From Austropuccinia psidii (Eukaryota > Basidiomycota > Pucciniomycetes > Pucciniales > Sphaerophragmiaceae), in NCBI GenBank assembly GCA_023105745.1, contig JALGQZ010000001.1, positions 59,167,437 to 59,231,436 on the forward strand: a stretch of 64,000 nt of DNA, in the 5' to 3' direction. Shown one piece after another: positions 1 through 11,506 of this stretch. Numbering within the stretch: position 1 is the stretch's first letter; every line of letters begins with the position of its first letter. The notes under the pieces were generated by a model. The model ran no database searches and was not told the origin of the DNA. It saw only the letters and a program-made list of their open reading frames with translations. The translations under genes and the position numbers were made by a program.

Positions 1-1433
1 TCTTCTTGAGTTGAATTTCTATACCTTACAAGGTATTCCCTTTCTTTTTTGTTTCTTGTCCTTCTTTCTTTAAGGACCTTTACTATTTTCTTTTCTTCTC
101 CTTCTTCCAAAGGGGGAATTTCAAGTGGGGGTTTATTTCTTAGTGGAAATAACTCCTTGTCACTTGAACTGTAAGGTTTTATTAGACTTACAGGGAAAGT
201 TGGGTGTTTGTTCATTAGTTCACCTGTGATTTCTAATTGCACAGCATTGGGTCCATGAAGTGCTTTTATCATAAATGGTCCTGCAAAGGAATCTTTCAAT
301 TTCTTTGGGCCTTTTATGTTATTGAAATTAAGGGTTGATACTAAAACCAAGTCTCCTATTTTGAAATCAGGTGGCTTATGACTTTTATCCCATCTTTCTT
401 TTGCATATTTAAAAGAATCTTGCATGCATCTGTTTGCATGGTGTCTTGCTTTGTCAAGCATTATTTTGAAACTGCTTGCTGTTGGATGTATATCCACTAA
501 GTCCTTTTTGAGGGTATCATAAGGAAGTCTTGGATCCCAACCTTTCTCTAGCATTGCTGGTGTTTTGCCAGTAGAAGAATGGATTGATGTCTTATATGCC
601 AGTTCAAGTGCTGGTATTAGTGTACACCAATCATGGGTAAAACCATCAGAATCTTTGAATTCTAGCCCATAAGCACAGAATCTTCTGATCATATCCTGTA
701 GGGTCTGTATCATTCTTTCTGCTAGACCATCAGTTTGAGGATGATAAGCTGTTGAGAATGATAACTTTGTCCCAAAAAAGTTATGGAGATTTTTCCATAA
801 TGCTGGAGTGAACTTTGGGTCTCTGTCACTTATAATATTTTGGAATAAGCCTGTGTGGCTAATGACTTTATTCCATATCATTATGGCTGTATCCATAGCT
901 GTGATGAACTTAGCTTGTGACAATTGGGTCAATGTCTCATGGATTCTGGGTATTGGATATCTGTCTGGAATGGTATAGGTATTCAGGGCTCTGAAGTCTC
1001 CTACCATCCTTGATTTTCCATTATGCCAAGTTATAATGACAGGTGTAGTAACTTCTACTTGTTCATTATGTCCAACCTTTCTTAATACTCCAAGGTCCAT
1101 TAATTCTTTAATGTGCACCTCTAAGGCTTCTCTAGCTCTTGGACTGGCTGGATAAGCAGGTCTTCTTAATAAAGGTGGGTAAGGTTTTTCTACATTAAGA
1201 ATTATATCCACTTCATGTCCAATTATGGCACCTAGTGGCTCTTTGTCAGTTGCAAAGGCATTTTTATACTTAAATAAGAGGTCAATCAATTTTTCTTTCA
1301 TTTTTTCTGTTAATTCTTGATTGAATTCTGCCTCTTTGAGTTGTTCAGATATAAAAAGTTCCTTTTCTGGAATTTTTTCTTCATTCTTAATAACTGTGAA
1401 GTGTTTTTTGTTATTTGAAAATCCAAACTTTTG
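1..1433 (-). pseudogene. A1 pol remnant: RT N-terminus fused to integrase core and C-terminus
   Basis: Conceptual translation of the minus strand runs from just after the protease through the protease-RT linker and RT N-terminal region (about 1433-903, including the [11 protein letters not shown] motif). It then jumps directly into the integrase core at the TAIMIW motif. Integrase continues with the IISDRDPKF block, the HPQTDG block with the catalytic Glu present (LAERM), the GWDPRLP block and a C-terminal tail that reads YLVRYRN near the edge. Missing relative to A2 are the RT palm with YIDD, RNase H, and the integrase zinc-binding domain and first catalytic Asp. The junction is in frame. 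The frame is open across this stretch but is separated from gag-protease by a TGA at 1434-1436. The product could not be a working polymerase. Confidence 0.9.
894..903. other. Deletion junction in A1 pol with 10 bp microhomology
   Basis: Here A1 joins sequence equivalent to A2 position 20289 to sequence equivalent to A2 position 21948. In A2 both breakpoints carry the same ten bases, CACAGCTATG (20280-20289 and 21939-21948). A1 keeps one copy. About 1.66 kb of RT, RNase H and integrase N-terminus is lost and the frame is kept. This is the signature of microhomology-mediated repair or of template switching during reverse transcription. Confidence 0.88.
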
Positions 1434-4057
1434 TCATTTGTTATCTCCTATGGTAAAATATCTATCCTTTTGGTTGGAGATATCTATACCATAGATTGAT
1501 AAGTAGTCATTCCCAAGTATGAAATGATCACTAGTGCAGTTGTCCATTACTACAAACTCTACTTTAATTATGACACATTGTGATGGATGAGGAAAAATTA
1601 GTGTTAAATCAATCATTCCAAGGGGCTTTATGCTCTCACTTGCACTACTAAATTTGACACCTTGTATTGGCATAAGTTTTTCTTGCCAGTCTGGGACAAT
1701 AGTTTTTAAATAACTTTTGACAACACAAGTGCAATATGCTCCTGTATCCAAGTTAACCTTTCCTTCTTGGTTATCAACCATAACAATACTTATACTTGAT
1801 TTTCCAGCTGTATATCCCATTCCTCTTGCAGGTTTGGTTCTATACATTTTGGCATCTTGTATGTTTGTCAGATTTGTGTCAGATTTTCCAACTTGTGGCA
1901 AGTTTGAATTAACATCCAGTACTTCATAAATTATATCAAGATTATTAATTTGTGCATTAATTATATTGATTTCATCACTTTCAGAGCTTTCTGATTCTTC
2001 TGTCTCTTTTTCAGAGTCAGATTCCTCTTATTTGTCATTGTGGTTTTCTGTATCCACAATTTCATTAATTTTTGCTTTTTTAAGGCAATTATTGGCTAAG
2101 TGTCCAATAACTCCACATTTATGGCATTTTCTTTGCTCATTATTGTTGGATGTATTGGGCTTAAAGGATTCTTTTGATTTATCTTTTTTGATAAATGGTT
2201 TATTTGGGCTTTTAATGTCCAATTTTTTCCAAGTCCTGCCAATTTTTGTTCTTGTCACTATATCTTCTAGTGCATTTATATACTCTTCTGTGGAGCATGG
2301 TTCTATACATCTGCTTCTTAGGGCATGTTCTAGTTCCCCTCCACATTTTTTAAGTATTTTCATGTGCACCATCTTTTGTGACATTTCTGGGTACAGTGCA
2401 TTAAGCCTTTCAACTTGTTTCAAGAACCAAGTTAAAGGTTTGTCTTTTTCTGGGTCAAAGAAAGAGTTTTCAAATGCATTTTATATCTTATACCTCCAGG
2501 AATCATTTGCCCACTTGGTGATTATTTCTTGTTTCCACCAAGACCAGATATTTTTACCATTTGTTTGTCTTATGCCATAATACCATCTTTTTGCAGATTT
2601 CTCAAACAATGAATTTAATCTTGCAGTGATTAATTCATCTGGTATGGCATAGTCTTCTTGTAACATGTCAATTGTATTAATAAATGACATGTGGTCATAT
2701 TCACCTTCTCCTGTGAATGTTGTCCATTCCTTTAATTGAGGTTCTTCCTTCATTAAGACTTGGTTATTATCTTGGTGACTCAAGTGTGTTATGAAAGGAT
2801 TTGACAATCCCTCTTTTGTTTTAACAGGGCTTCTTATATGAGAAAATCGTGTTGATAACTTTGGCATATTTAAATTAGCCTCATTAATTTTATCCATTTT
2901 TTCTGTAATAAGCCTTATTTCACTTTGAATATCATCTTTCAGATGCATTCTTGCTTCATCACTTTTTTCCACATGGTCCAAAAGTAATTTTTGGTGTGAT
3001 GAAGTCTTTTCTTCAAATTTTTCTACAGAAATACTTAATTTATTTAATTTTTCTGTAAGATTGTCAATACTCACATCATAATTGATTGTCAAAGTTTTGT
3101 CTTTGATATCTTTTATGTATTTATACAATTCTTGTTGTCCTTGTATCAATTTTTGAGTATTGTCAATTAAGTTCTTTGGTTTATTATTTTCAACAATAAA
3201 CTTAATGTTGTCAATTTCTTTCTTGTTTTGCACAAAAATCTTTGTTAAAGAAGATAAATTGTTATTTAGTCTTGTAGTGATAATAAACTATCTTTAATTT
3301 CTTTTAGAGGTAATATACTATTTTTAATTTCTGTTAAAGTATTTACAACATCTTTGGACAAGGTTATTTCTTTGGGAAATGAGGTTGTCTCATTCTTTGC
3401 TCTTCCTTGTCCTTGAATTCCATCAAGGTTCTGGCCATGTTGAAAACATTGTCCATGGCATCCTTTTGGATTCTTGGGATTCTGTAGCTTGGGGAATATG
3501 GTTTCTTCCAATGATTTTTCTTGTTCTTCTTCCCTTCTTGGGGAAGTGGGTTGGCTTGGAGCTTGATGGTAGAAGCTACTGGGGCTTCTTCCTTGGTTGC
3601 CTCCCTCTTTTTGGCATGGTAGTCCTTGATTTTTTTGATTTTAGGTTTGGATGACAGTGGATTCCATCCATTGGAGTATTTCACTATCTCCTCCTCTTTG
3701 AGGAACTCTTTCAGGATGTGCCAGGAGTTCATCACTCCTTGGTGTATTTGAGCCAACATTTCCCAATCTTTGTCCTTGTACACTGTGCAATACTGCTTGT
3801 ACTGGCTCATGTAGATGTCTATTTGAGCCCTCTGAATGTGATTTGTACCTGTTTGAGTTACTCATACTTAGTTCTAATTCAGGCTCAGATATCATGGGAA
3901 TTTCTGGGACTTGCCTTTGGGATAAGTCACTTCCTTGTGTGGATTCTGTTTCACTGGGGATATTGCCCTTTCTTTTCCCTTTTGAGGGATCAGTTCTACC
4001 TCTGAGTCCAGCTCCATCTGATTGGATGGAGTATTGGGAACCTCTTCTAGTAGTCAT
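1434..4057 (-). pseudogene. A1 gag-protease, interrupted by several stop codons
   Basis: Gag starts with ATG at 4057 (MTTRRGSQYS). The order is a basic Ser/Gln-rich N-terminus, a long Lys/Glu-rich coiled-coil-like stretch (about 3400-2880), a retroviral-type capsid region (about 2740-2280, with WYYGIRQ and WSWWKQE motifs), an acidic linker and an aspartic protease with an intact active site LDTGAYC near 1755. The zinc knuckle region near 2085-2130 reads [14 protein letters not shown] and keeps C-x2-C-x4-H-x4-C. In-frame stops lie at about 3641, 3266, 2481, 2028 and 1434. The same frame links the first ATG to the main Gag body, which A2 cannot show because of a one-base deletion there. It would make the structural polyprotein of the particle. 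It is a pseudogene now. Confidence 0.9.
3364..3810 (-). CDS. A1 ORF1 (overlaps gag in the +1 frame)
   Basis: This 148-codon frame lies wholly inside gag but in the +1 frame (3810 versus gag ATG 4057, distance 247). It begins MSQYKQY, contains the block MNSWHILKEFLKEEEI, a GWNP motif, a Lys-rich middle and ends [10 protein letters not shown]. The same frame offset and similar protein are found in A2 (17767-18153), in the B element (10291-10746) and, more distantly, in the C element. No catalytic motif is recognised; it looks helical and basic. The first ATG is used here only because it is the first in frame. An upstream exon in the same frame (4335-4122) may be joined by splicing. It could be an accessory protein, or an alternative amino-terminal Gag form. 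Confidence 0.5.
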   Translation of the reverse strand: MSQYKQYCTVYKDKDWEMLAQIHQGVMNSWHILKEFLKEEEIVKYSNGWNPLSSKPKIKKIKDYHAKKREATKEEAPVASTIKLQANPLPQEGKKNKKNHWKKPYSPSYRIPRIQKDAMDNVFNMARTLMEFKDKEEQRMRQPHFPKK

Positions 4058-4335
4058 AATAAAAATAAAAGTATTTTAGGATAAAAATTCTTTTTATGGC
4101 AATTATAAAAGAGGTTCTCACCTTCAGAGTCTTGAATGGTGGGTCCTGGAAAGTCTAATTTCTTAGCTTTCTTTCTTTTGGTGATAACTGGTGTTGGAGA
4201 ACTTTGACAAGTTTCTTCCACCAACCTCTCAACAGTAGCTTGGTTGTCTTCTGGTGGGTTATCTTCAAACACTAAAAAAGACAAATAAATATAAGTCTTT
4301 TTATAAGAAGTGTGATTTTTGGCAAGATATGGCAA
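4054..4335 (-). CDS. A1 small upstream ORF, possible first exon of ORF1
   Basis: The 93-codon frame lies in the leader just before gag and ends with a TGA that overlaps the gag ATG as ATGA. The conserved part reads from about VFEDNP to DSEGE and is acidic then Lys-rich (ITKRKKAKK). It is kept in A2 (17295-17446) and the same acidic opening is recognisable in the decayed copy near 58930. The conserved part is bounded upstream by a pyrimidine run ending in TAG and downstream by GGTGAG, which look like splice acceptor and donor. It is in the same frame as ORF1 at 3810. The function is unknown; it could be a translated upstream ORF that regulates gag instead. Confidence 0.45.
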   Translation of the reverse strand: MPYLAKNHTSYKKTYIYLSFLVFEDNPPEDNQATVERLVEETCQSSPTPVITKRKKAKKLDFPGPTIQDSEGENLFYNCHKKNFYPKILLFLL

Positions 4336-4758
4336 TTTTCCACGTAAAAATTGCTTTTATATCTTTAAAAACTTGAAATGAATAAAGAAAAGAATAAAAA
4401 TGAATAAAAATAACTTTTTTTATTGGTTTTTAGTATTTCTTAATATTTTTTATATTCTTTATTTTTAAGGAATAAAATAAAAATTGATATGATTCTTTAT
4501 AAAATTAAATTATAATAAAAATTATTTTTAATTTATAAATTATTTTTTTTAATCACTAGAGTCACTCAAAGAAAGTTCTTGCAAGTCTAAGGATGTGAAA
4601 CACCACGTGTAAGACAGTACAATTGCTTTCCAAATGCCTCAATAGCTTTTAAAATCAATAAAATATAAAATTATTATATAATTTTATGATTATAAATATA
4701 ATTTATTATTGGATAAACCCAAATAGAATCTTTTTAAAGGTCTTTTAAGTAAATATCG

Positions 4759-4774
4759 CGGCCAGGCCCCCAAA
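4759..4774 (-). promoter_or_regulatory. A1 primer-binding site candidate
   Basis: Directly inside the 5' LTR the minus strand reads TTTGGGGGCCTGGCC. It contains TGG two bases after the LTR end, as expected for pairing with a tRNA ending in CCA. The same sequence is at the matching place in A2 and in the C element, and a close variant is in the B element. The tRNA was not identified. Confidence 0.7.
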
Positions 4775-6799
4775 TGTAAGGTTTGACTATGAAACAATAA
4801 GTAAAAATTACTAATTTATTACTTATTGTACTCTGAATGTCCTTATAATTGAAATAAATAAGATTAAAATAATAATAATAATAAAGAAATATTATTATTA
4901 TGGCGTAAAAATATTATATTATTAAATAAATGTAATAATGTAATTAATATTATATAAAATTATAATATTGTAAGTAATATATTAATATAAAATAATTAAT
5001 GTATTATAAAGCTCTTTATTATTGTTACCAACAAATAATAAAGGCGTGAAAAACTGTTTTTTATAAATAAAAAACAATTAATAACAATAATATTACCAAT
5101 ATTAAAGTTATATATTAACATAAATACTATTTATGTTAATTAAGAATTATTAAGAGTAATAATAAGAGAAAAATTATTATAATAAGATGAAATAACCTAC
5201 TTTTAACACTTAAAATAATAATTTTGAGATATTTTACGCCAAAAGAATATAATACAACCTTTTCAAATTGTATGTACAATAGAAATAAAGAAAATTTACT
5301 AAATTTCTTGATTTTACGTGGAAATGAGTTTATAGAGAGATTTATGACAAAACCAATTAAAGAATTGATTTAATCACACAAAAGTAGTGATTAATAAAAA
5401 GATGGTCTTTGGTCTTTAATAATATAAGAGTTTTATATATAAAGAATAAAGAAATTACCTTTAATTTAATTGATTTAATGTTTTCGATGCGTCTGAGGGG
5501 TAAATACAGTAAAAAGAGCTCTATTTATAGTAAATACCTCCCTCCTAGAGTCCAACAGGCTTCTAGTAGACGTGTACTGATCATATCCACTGGAATTGAT
5601 CAATATTTTAAGGTTTGGAGATGATTACATCATTATCAAACCATATTACATCATTATTACACCATTATTTAGAGTTATCACTATAACTCTAAAGTTGATG
5701 ACATCAGAGGCTTGGCAGAACCCCAAATTTCGTGGATTTTATTAGTTTTAATCATAAACTAATAGTATTCACCAATTTTATCACTCTTAAGACTGTTAAA
5801 CTTAAATTAAGATTACAGTGTGTGATCATAACTGCTCAAATTAAGCTCAAACTTTGATCCTTAATAACTTTTAAGATTTACATGCTACAGCAATTCAGAG
5901 AGTGAATTCTGATAGCCTGGCATAACCTCATTATGCTGCAATGAGCTCTTCATTACATCATTAAAACTCTAATTTTGATGATTTTTCTTGTAACTCATCT
6001 TTTCTGTTGAAATTCAATATTTTAAACTTCAAACCTTGATTTCAGGGGGTTATACCCTGAATTTAATAATAAAAATTACATCATTCTTCACGAATGAGCT
6101 AGTAGAATCCAACTGTATACTTTTTTTTAAGTTTGGAGCACTTTCACAACAAAGTGGTCAACAGCTCTGTTGATTTTTATCAATATTTCATCATAGGTTT
6201 GAACCTTGTTTATAATTTGTAAAATAAAGTTCATATCTGTGTTCTTAAAGTAATTACGTGGTAACTTTTTTTTTGGTTCATCATTCTATCATGTATAGTT
6301 TAGAAGATATTAGCTATGATCCTTGAATATATGCATTTACCACAAAAGTGCACATATTCAGGTTAATTCCTTAAGTATTAACATTGAAAATTAGCTTATT
6401 AATTGTTTTATGTGTGGATTTTCATGGGGAATCCACTGGTACAATTTATTTCACATGTTTTTTGATTACCTCTTGAGATAAATAAGGTTTTATGGTTTTT
6501 ATAAGGTATTATACCTTATAATTCCTTAAATATTGACTTTACAGATATGCCATAAAAATGGTATATGTGAATTTTTCCATGGGGAATCCAATGGTACAAT
6601 TTATTTTACATTTTGATTCATTGGTTTTTAAGTTAAACCAATTTTTGTACTAATTTATGGTATTTTTTGTATATTTAAGTAATTATTCTTAATGTATAAT
6701 TATTCTAAGTAATTTTAATATAATTATATTAAAGGTATAATTATTCTGAGTCTTTTTTGTGACCTTAATGGGTATGTGGTCATATCTCAAAGGCTCACA
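4775..6799 (-). mobile_element. A1 5' LTR (about 2,025 bp)
   Basis: On the plus strand it begins TGTAAGGTTTGAC and ends AAGGCTCACA, so in element orientation it runs TGTGAGCC...CCTTACA with short TG...CA ends. It aligns along its full length with both LTRs of A2. It is very AT-rich and contains no open frame of note. The promoter and polyadenylation signals must lie inside but I cannot point to them. Confidence 0.93.
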
Positions 6800-8338
6800 G
6801 TATTTGTACATGCACTTTTGGTACACCCATAGTGGATATCTCACTTTAAGCATGAATTTCTCTTTTTGACATGAAAAATAGTCAAGGGGGACAAAAGACA
6901 TCAAAGAGAGCCAGTTTACCAAACTTCTGAGGCCTCTGAGGTGTGGAAAGCTCTAAATCTTGGGTCAATGGCTAATCCTGGGCCAATTAGTAAACTAAAA
7001 CCTTTTTGGGAACTTAGTTACCATGTGACAACTTCAGTAAATCATAAGATAATTGCAAATAAGCTGTTGTTTTGATGGGCCAAGGAGGTAAAGAGTGACT
7101 TAGAATGTTGTAAACGTGTCAATTCTTAATGAATTTCCATGGATAAACACCAAAAGAGTAATTAAAACCCTTTTTTGACTAGTATCCATTGATTTACCTC
7201 ATAGAAACCAGCCATATACTGCTATTTGCAACTCTATGTAGAAATGAGGTAAAAACTTCAAATATTCATTAAAAATACAATTCTTAATGAATCTTTCTGA
7301 AACTTACAGGACCAATTGATAACTGTATTATATTTATAAAAGCAAAAAAGAATTATACATTTATTGGTAAAATTAAAAGTGTTACTTACAGTTCATTTTT
7401 GATGATTCCACCTGAAACACAGAATCCTTAATAATTTACAGAAAATACATCCTGTGATGAACTTTCCAATAACATTGATAGCTTTGAGAAATCAATGATT
7501 ATTTTGGAATAAAAGAATATTTATAGATGTTACTCATTTTATTCCTAACCACAAACGGGTTTGTAGTCATGTAAAAGCCTCAATTAAGTTATTATGATAA
7601 TCTTATGTGACAACAGATGGTGCAATCAATAATCCAAAAAGGTTCATTGTTGTCTCACTCACTGGTTCTTCAGTTTTATCCGTGGAACACCTCTGTGAGC
7701 TGTCTTAGACTTAAAAGAGGCCTCCTCTTGCTGATTTTTCCACATCATCACAATATTCAATTATACCTTTATTACCAACAAGTAATTATTAGTTAAAACG
7801 TTTCTTAAGTGTTTTATTCTTTCAGAATCAATCAGAAAAACGTGAAATCACAGAAATCAACTATACTTTGTTTTAATACTGTTATATATTCATTTTGATC
7901 CTTTAAATCCACAATTACCCCTCAAATTTCTCTACTTTTGTCTTTGATATATTCCTTGGAGTGTTAGTGAGTGATTTATCTTAATTATTAAATTTTTTCT
8001 CTAGTAATTGTTTTCTTCAAGAATTATATATAAAATTATTCTTACATAAGATAATTATATTTATAATTATTCTTACATAAGATAATTATATATTAAAATA
8101 ATTCTATTATTTTAATAAAGAAGTTTTATTATTAAATACTTCTTGTGATTGATTCTAGTAGACAATTACTGCTTACTGTTATAATCACTAGTAGTGTATA
8201 AAAAGTAGAAGAAATAATTAATTAATTAATTATTTAATTGTGGTTATAATAATTTTTATTATTACATTTCTTAAGAAAAGTCATAGTACTGTTGATTAAT
8301 AGTAATATTATCAACAATTTTCATAGACACATCTTACA
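6800..8338 (+). mobile_element. Family B LTR, plus orientation, 5' part cut by A1
   Basis: The stretch matches the reverse complement of the complete B LTR at 11524-13339 over its remaining length and ends precisely with the B terminus ATCTTACA at 8338. Its first 400 bases or so lie beyond A1, off the left edge. It abuts B gag-protease sequence that reads in the opposite direction, so it is an LTR inserted into that gene. The bases 8339-8343 (CATCT) would be one copy of the target duplication. No genes are seen in it. Confidence 0.85.
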
Positions 8339-10936
8339 CATCTTTAACAGAAGATATCACAGATATTTGTTTTGGCATATTGGAAAAAGCAAATTTTTGT
8401 CTTTTATTTTCTCCAATTGTTAAATATCTGTCTTTATGGTTTTTGATGTCAATACCATAAATATTCAAGTAATCATTCCAAAAAATGATTTTCTGAGATG
8501 TGCAATTGTCCATTACTACTATCTAAGTTGTCATTCTCACACTTCCTTCTGGATGTGGAAATACAAGATTAGTGTCCAATATGCCCAAAGGGTACATATT
8601 ATTGCTGGTACTACTAAGTTGTACACCCTCTATTGGTAATATATGGCTCTTCCATTCAGGTAGTATGGCTTGAAGATAATCTTTGCCTACACAAGTACAA
8701 AATGCTCCTGTATACAAATTCACTGTGGCTTTAATATCATTAATCAGGATAGATGTTATACAAGATTCTCCAGCAGTGTATCCTTTACCTCTAGCAGGTT
8801 TGATTTTACACATTCTGGCATCCTGGATATTGATCAGCTTATGACAATCCTCACAGTAATGTGGCAAGTGAGTATGGACTTCTGTTACCTCAAAGAAAGC
8901 TGTAATGTTTTCAATGGGATAGTCCTCTACTGGTGTATCCTCAAAGACTGAAGAATCTAGGTCAGATTCCTCTTTCCCTTCAGTACACTGAACTTCTTCA
9001 ATGACTTTAACTTCATTAATCTTTGCCTTTTTTGTGAAATGTTTTGCTAAATGTGAAGTGCTTCCATATTTATGAGACTTCAAGACAGGTCTTTCAGGCC
9101 TCTCATCTTCTCTGGAAGTTTTAGAGACCATTTTGGATTCTATAGGGACTCTAGTCCAGGTTTTACCAATTCTTTCCCTAGTAATGATAGCTTTTATGGC
9201 ATTAATATAGTCTTCTGTTGAACAGGGTTCTACACATCTACACCTGATCGCATGTTCTAGTTGTCCTCCATATTCTCTTAATAATTTCATTATAATCATA
9301 GAGTCAGATATATCTGGGTGTAAGTCAGATAATCTGTCTTTCTGTTTGAGGAACTAAGTAAAGGTTTATCCTTTTCTGAGTTAAAAATTTCACTTTAAAA
9401 ATCATTTTCCAGTTTAACTCTCCAAGAATTGTTAGCCCATTTTCTGATTATTTCACGTTTCCACCAAGGCCAATAATGTTTACCTTGATCTAGTCTCATT
9501 TTGTAATACCATTTCTTTGAAGGTCTGGACAACAAAGAGTGTAGCTTTCCCACTATGACTTCATCAGGTATGTGAAAATCTTCTTGCAACATATCAATTG
9601 TTCTGATGAACTCAATATTACTGTATTCTCCTTCACCAGAGAATGTTGGCCATTCTTCCAGTTTGGGAATATCTTTTTCACAGATAGGAATTTCTCCTAA
9701 AAATGAGGTCAAACTTCCCTTTAGAGGAGTATTTTCTTCAGTCAAAGGTGTAGAATGTTTTGGCATATGTGGTTCATAATTCTTATGAATTTGGTCGACA
9801 TTTTCAATGACTTCATTATTTAACTTCTGCCTCTCACTGTAACCTCTTGCCACATGTGTGGCAAACTCATTAGTATTATTGATTATTTCCAAAACATGAA
9901 ATTTTAGAATTCTAAGTTGATCATTAATGTTTCAAATGGAAAGATCTCCCGTTTCATCATTTTGAGATTGACATTTACTTTCAATGCTTTCACATGTATT
10001 GGTAATTGAATCAAGTTTGAAATTTGTAAACTTAGACCATTCAATATGGCTTTTGTCATTTCTTTTTACTTCACTTATATCTGATGTTATTTTATTTAGC
10101 TTTGCATCAAATTTACCAAGTTCTAAATCAATACTAGATCTAAAATTTTTTATTTCTTGTATTACTTGTGTGGAAAGGTCCTGTTCATCGTTTCCTGCTA
10201 TTTGGCTGTGAATTCCAGAAGAGGTCTGGCCATATTGAAGACACTGTCCACAACTGAAGGCTCCAATTTGGGGATCCTGTACCCTTGTGGCTAATGTCTT
10301 TGCAAATTTGCTTTGCCTTTTCCCTTTCCCTGATAGTTCTTGGGACATTTCTTCTTCTTCTGAGGTCCTTTGGGCTTCTCTTTGGATGTTTTTGGATCTG
10401 GTTTGGAGCTGGTAGACGCCACTGGGCCTTCTTCCAAAGATGGAGTAATTTCCAATCCCTTCTTCTGGTCTACAGGTAAAAGACTTTTGTTCTTCAACCA
10501 ATTCTGTATCCTCTTGACATTGTCTTTGCAAGAAAATTGGAGCCACCCTCCTAAGATGTCTATGGTCTTCTCCTGACCAAGAAAGCTCTTGATGTATATG
10601 TAGGAGCTCATGGCCCCCTGCAAAAGGCTTGGGCATATTTCCCACTCCTCTTCTTTTGCTGCTCTTAACCAATTTTTGTATTGGGACTGATATATTTCTA
10701 TGGATGCCACTTGGAAGTGGTTCAGCCCATGAAATATTACCTTCAATTAGTTCAGACTCAGAGCTCACATCAAAGTTTGTTGGTACAGACCTTGGGGAAT
10801 GGGGGGAAGCTCTGGAATCCTTCAGATGTGTCTTTCTTGAGAAAGACTTGGCAGACCTTGTTCTGGTCTTACCTCTTCCTTGTCTAGGTCCATCTGGTTG
10901 GACTGAATAGCTGCTTCCATTCCTGGTATGCACCAT
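8339..10936 (-). pseudogene. Family B gag-protease, truncated and inactivated
   Basis: Gag begins with ATG at 10936 (MVHTRNGSSYS) and stays open to 9932. It resumes in shifted frames at 9892-9395 and 9299-8523, so at least two frameshifts or stops separate the parts. The order is basic N-terminus, coiled-coil-like region, capsid (WPTFSGEGEYS to WWKREIIRKW), remnant zinc knuckle, and aspartic protease. Two key sites are lost. The knuckle reads SHKYGSTSHLAKHF, with all three Cys replaced. The protease active site reads LYTGAFC, with the catalytic Asp changed to Tyr (near 8715). The gene stops at 8339 where a B LTR has inserted; the remainder of pol should be to the left of the window. Confidence 0.9.
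10291..10746 (-). CDS. Family B ORF1 (overlaps gag in the +1 frame)
   Basis: This 151-codon frame lies inside B gag at the same +1 offset as in family A (10746 versus gag ATG 10936, distance 190). It matches the family A ORF1 in order: IYQSQYKNW aligned with IYMSQYKQY, an EEEWEIC block aligned with DKDWEML, then MSSYIYIKSFLGQEKT aligned with MNSWHILKEFLKEEEI, a GGW motif, and a Lys-rich tail after PVASTS. The agreement between families that differ greatly in nucleotide sequence suggests that this frame was under selection as well as gag. The tail is cut short here compared with A1. The function is unknown. Confidence 0.5.
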   Translation of the reverse strand: MKVIFHGLNHFQVASIEIYQSQYKNWLRAAKEEEWEICPSLLQGAMSSYIYIKSFLGQEKTIDILGGWLQFSCKDNVKRIQNWLKNKSLLPVDQKKGLEITPSLEEGPVASTSSKPDPKTSKEKPKGPQKKKKCPKNYQGKGKGKANLQRH

Positions 10937-11506
10937 TTTTCACATCAATTGAAGAGAAAAATAAGAATTGAAAACAGAAAACACACACCTTTTGGTGGTT
11001 GTTTGGATTTTTCTGTTTTGAATAAGGTGCCTCTTTTAGCAATTTGAACCTCAATACTGCTTTCAGAGTCTGCCTCTGAAGATTCTCAACAGGTAATATA
11101 TCTCTTACTGAGCTTATTTCCAGCTGCAATATACTTGATATAGAGAACAAATTTCATAAAAGAAAATTATTTTTTATAGATTTAAGATATTTTTAAGATT
11201 TTTTATAAGTTTTTATTTTTTGATATTAAGAAAATTATTATTTTTAAAGAAAAAAATTAAAATTTACGATTTTGAATCAAAATTAATTCAGAGTAACTCA
11301 AAGAATAATTTTATAAGTATTTTGGATGTGAAAAAGCCACATGCAAAGATGGTATAAATTTAAACCAAATTCCTCAATGAAAAAGATTAGAACACAATTT
11401 CAAAAATAAAAATAATTCTAACTTTAAATTGAAAGAAAAAAAAATTAAATCAATTCATTTTAAAGCTTGAAAATATATTATTTATGGGTACAAGGTTCAA
11501 AAAAAC
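10937..11506 (-). other. Family B 5' leader
   Basis: This AT-rich leader lies between the primer-binding site and gag. A short frame at 11150-10884 overlaps the gag start and contains an acidic segment in the position of the family A upstream ORF, but resemblance is weak. Nothing else is seen. Confidence 0.55.

Larger units (their letters stand above)
1..6799 (-). mobile_element. Element A1: family A LTR retrotransposon, right part (3' LTR off window)
   Basis: Reading on the minus strand, the order is 5' LTR (4775-6799), primer-binding site, small upstream ORF, gag, protease, start of RT, then integrase up to the window edge. The sequence aligns almost base for base with the reverse of element A2 (14775-25064), which fixes its family and orientation. 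The 3' LTR lies outside the window. The bases after the LTR (6800-6804, GTATT) are the expected first copy of its target-site duplication, because the uninterrupted B LTR at 12908-12930 reads through the same site. The element is dead: it has several stop codons in gag and an in-frame deletion of the RT core. Confidence 0.93.

Noticed and set aside
1966..2580. A 204-codon plus-strand frame opposite A1 gag, matched by a similar frame at 18997-19611 (minus) in A2
   Set aside because: It is the antisense image of the gag capsid and zinc-knuckle code, rich in Ser/Leu/Phe as the reverse of Lys/Glu codons. Its presence in both copies follows from their sequence identity.
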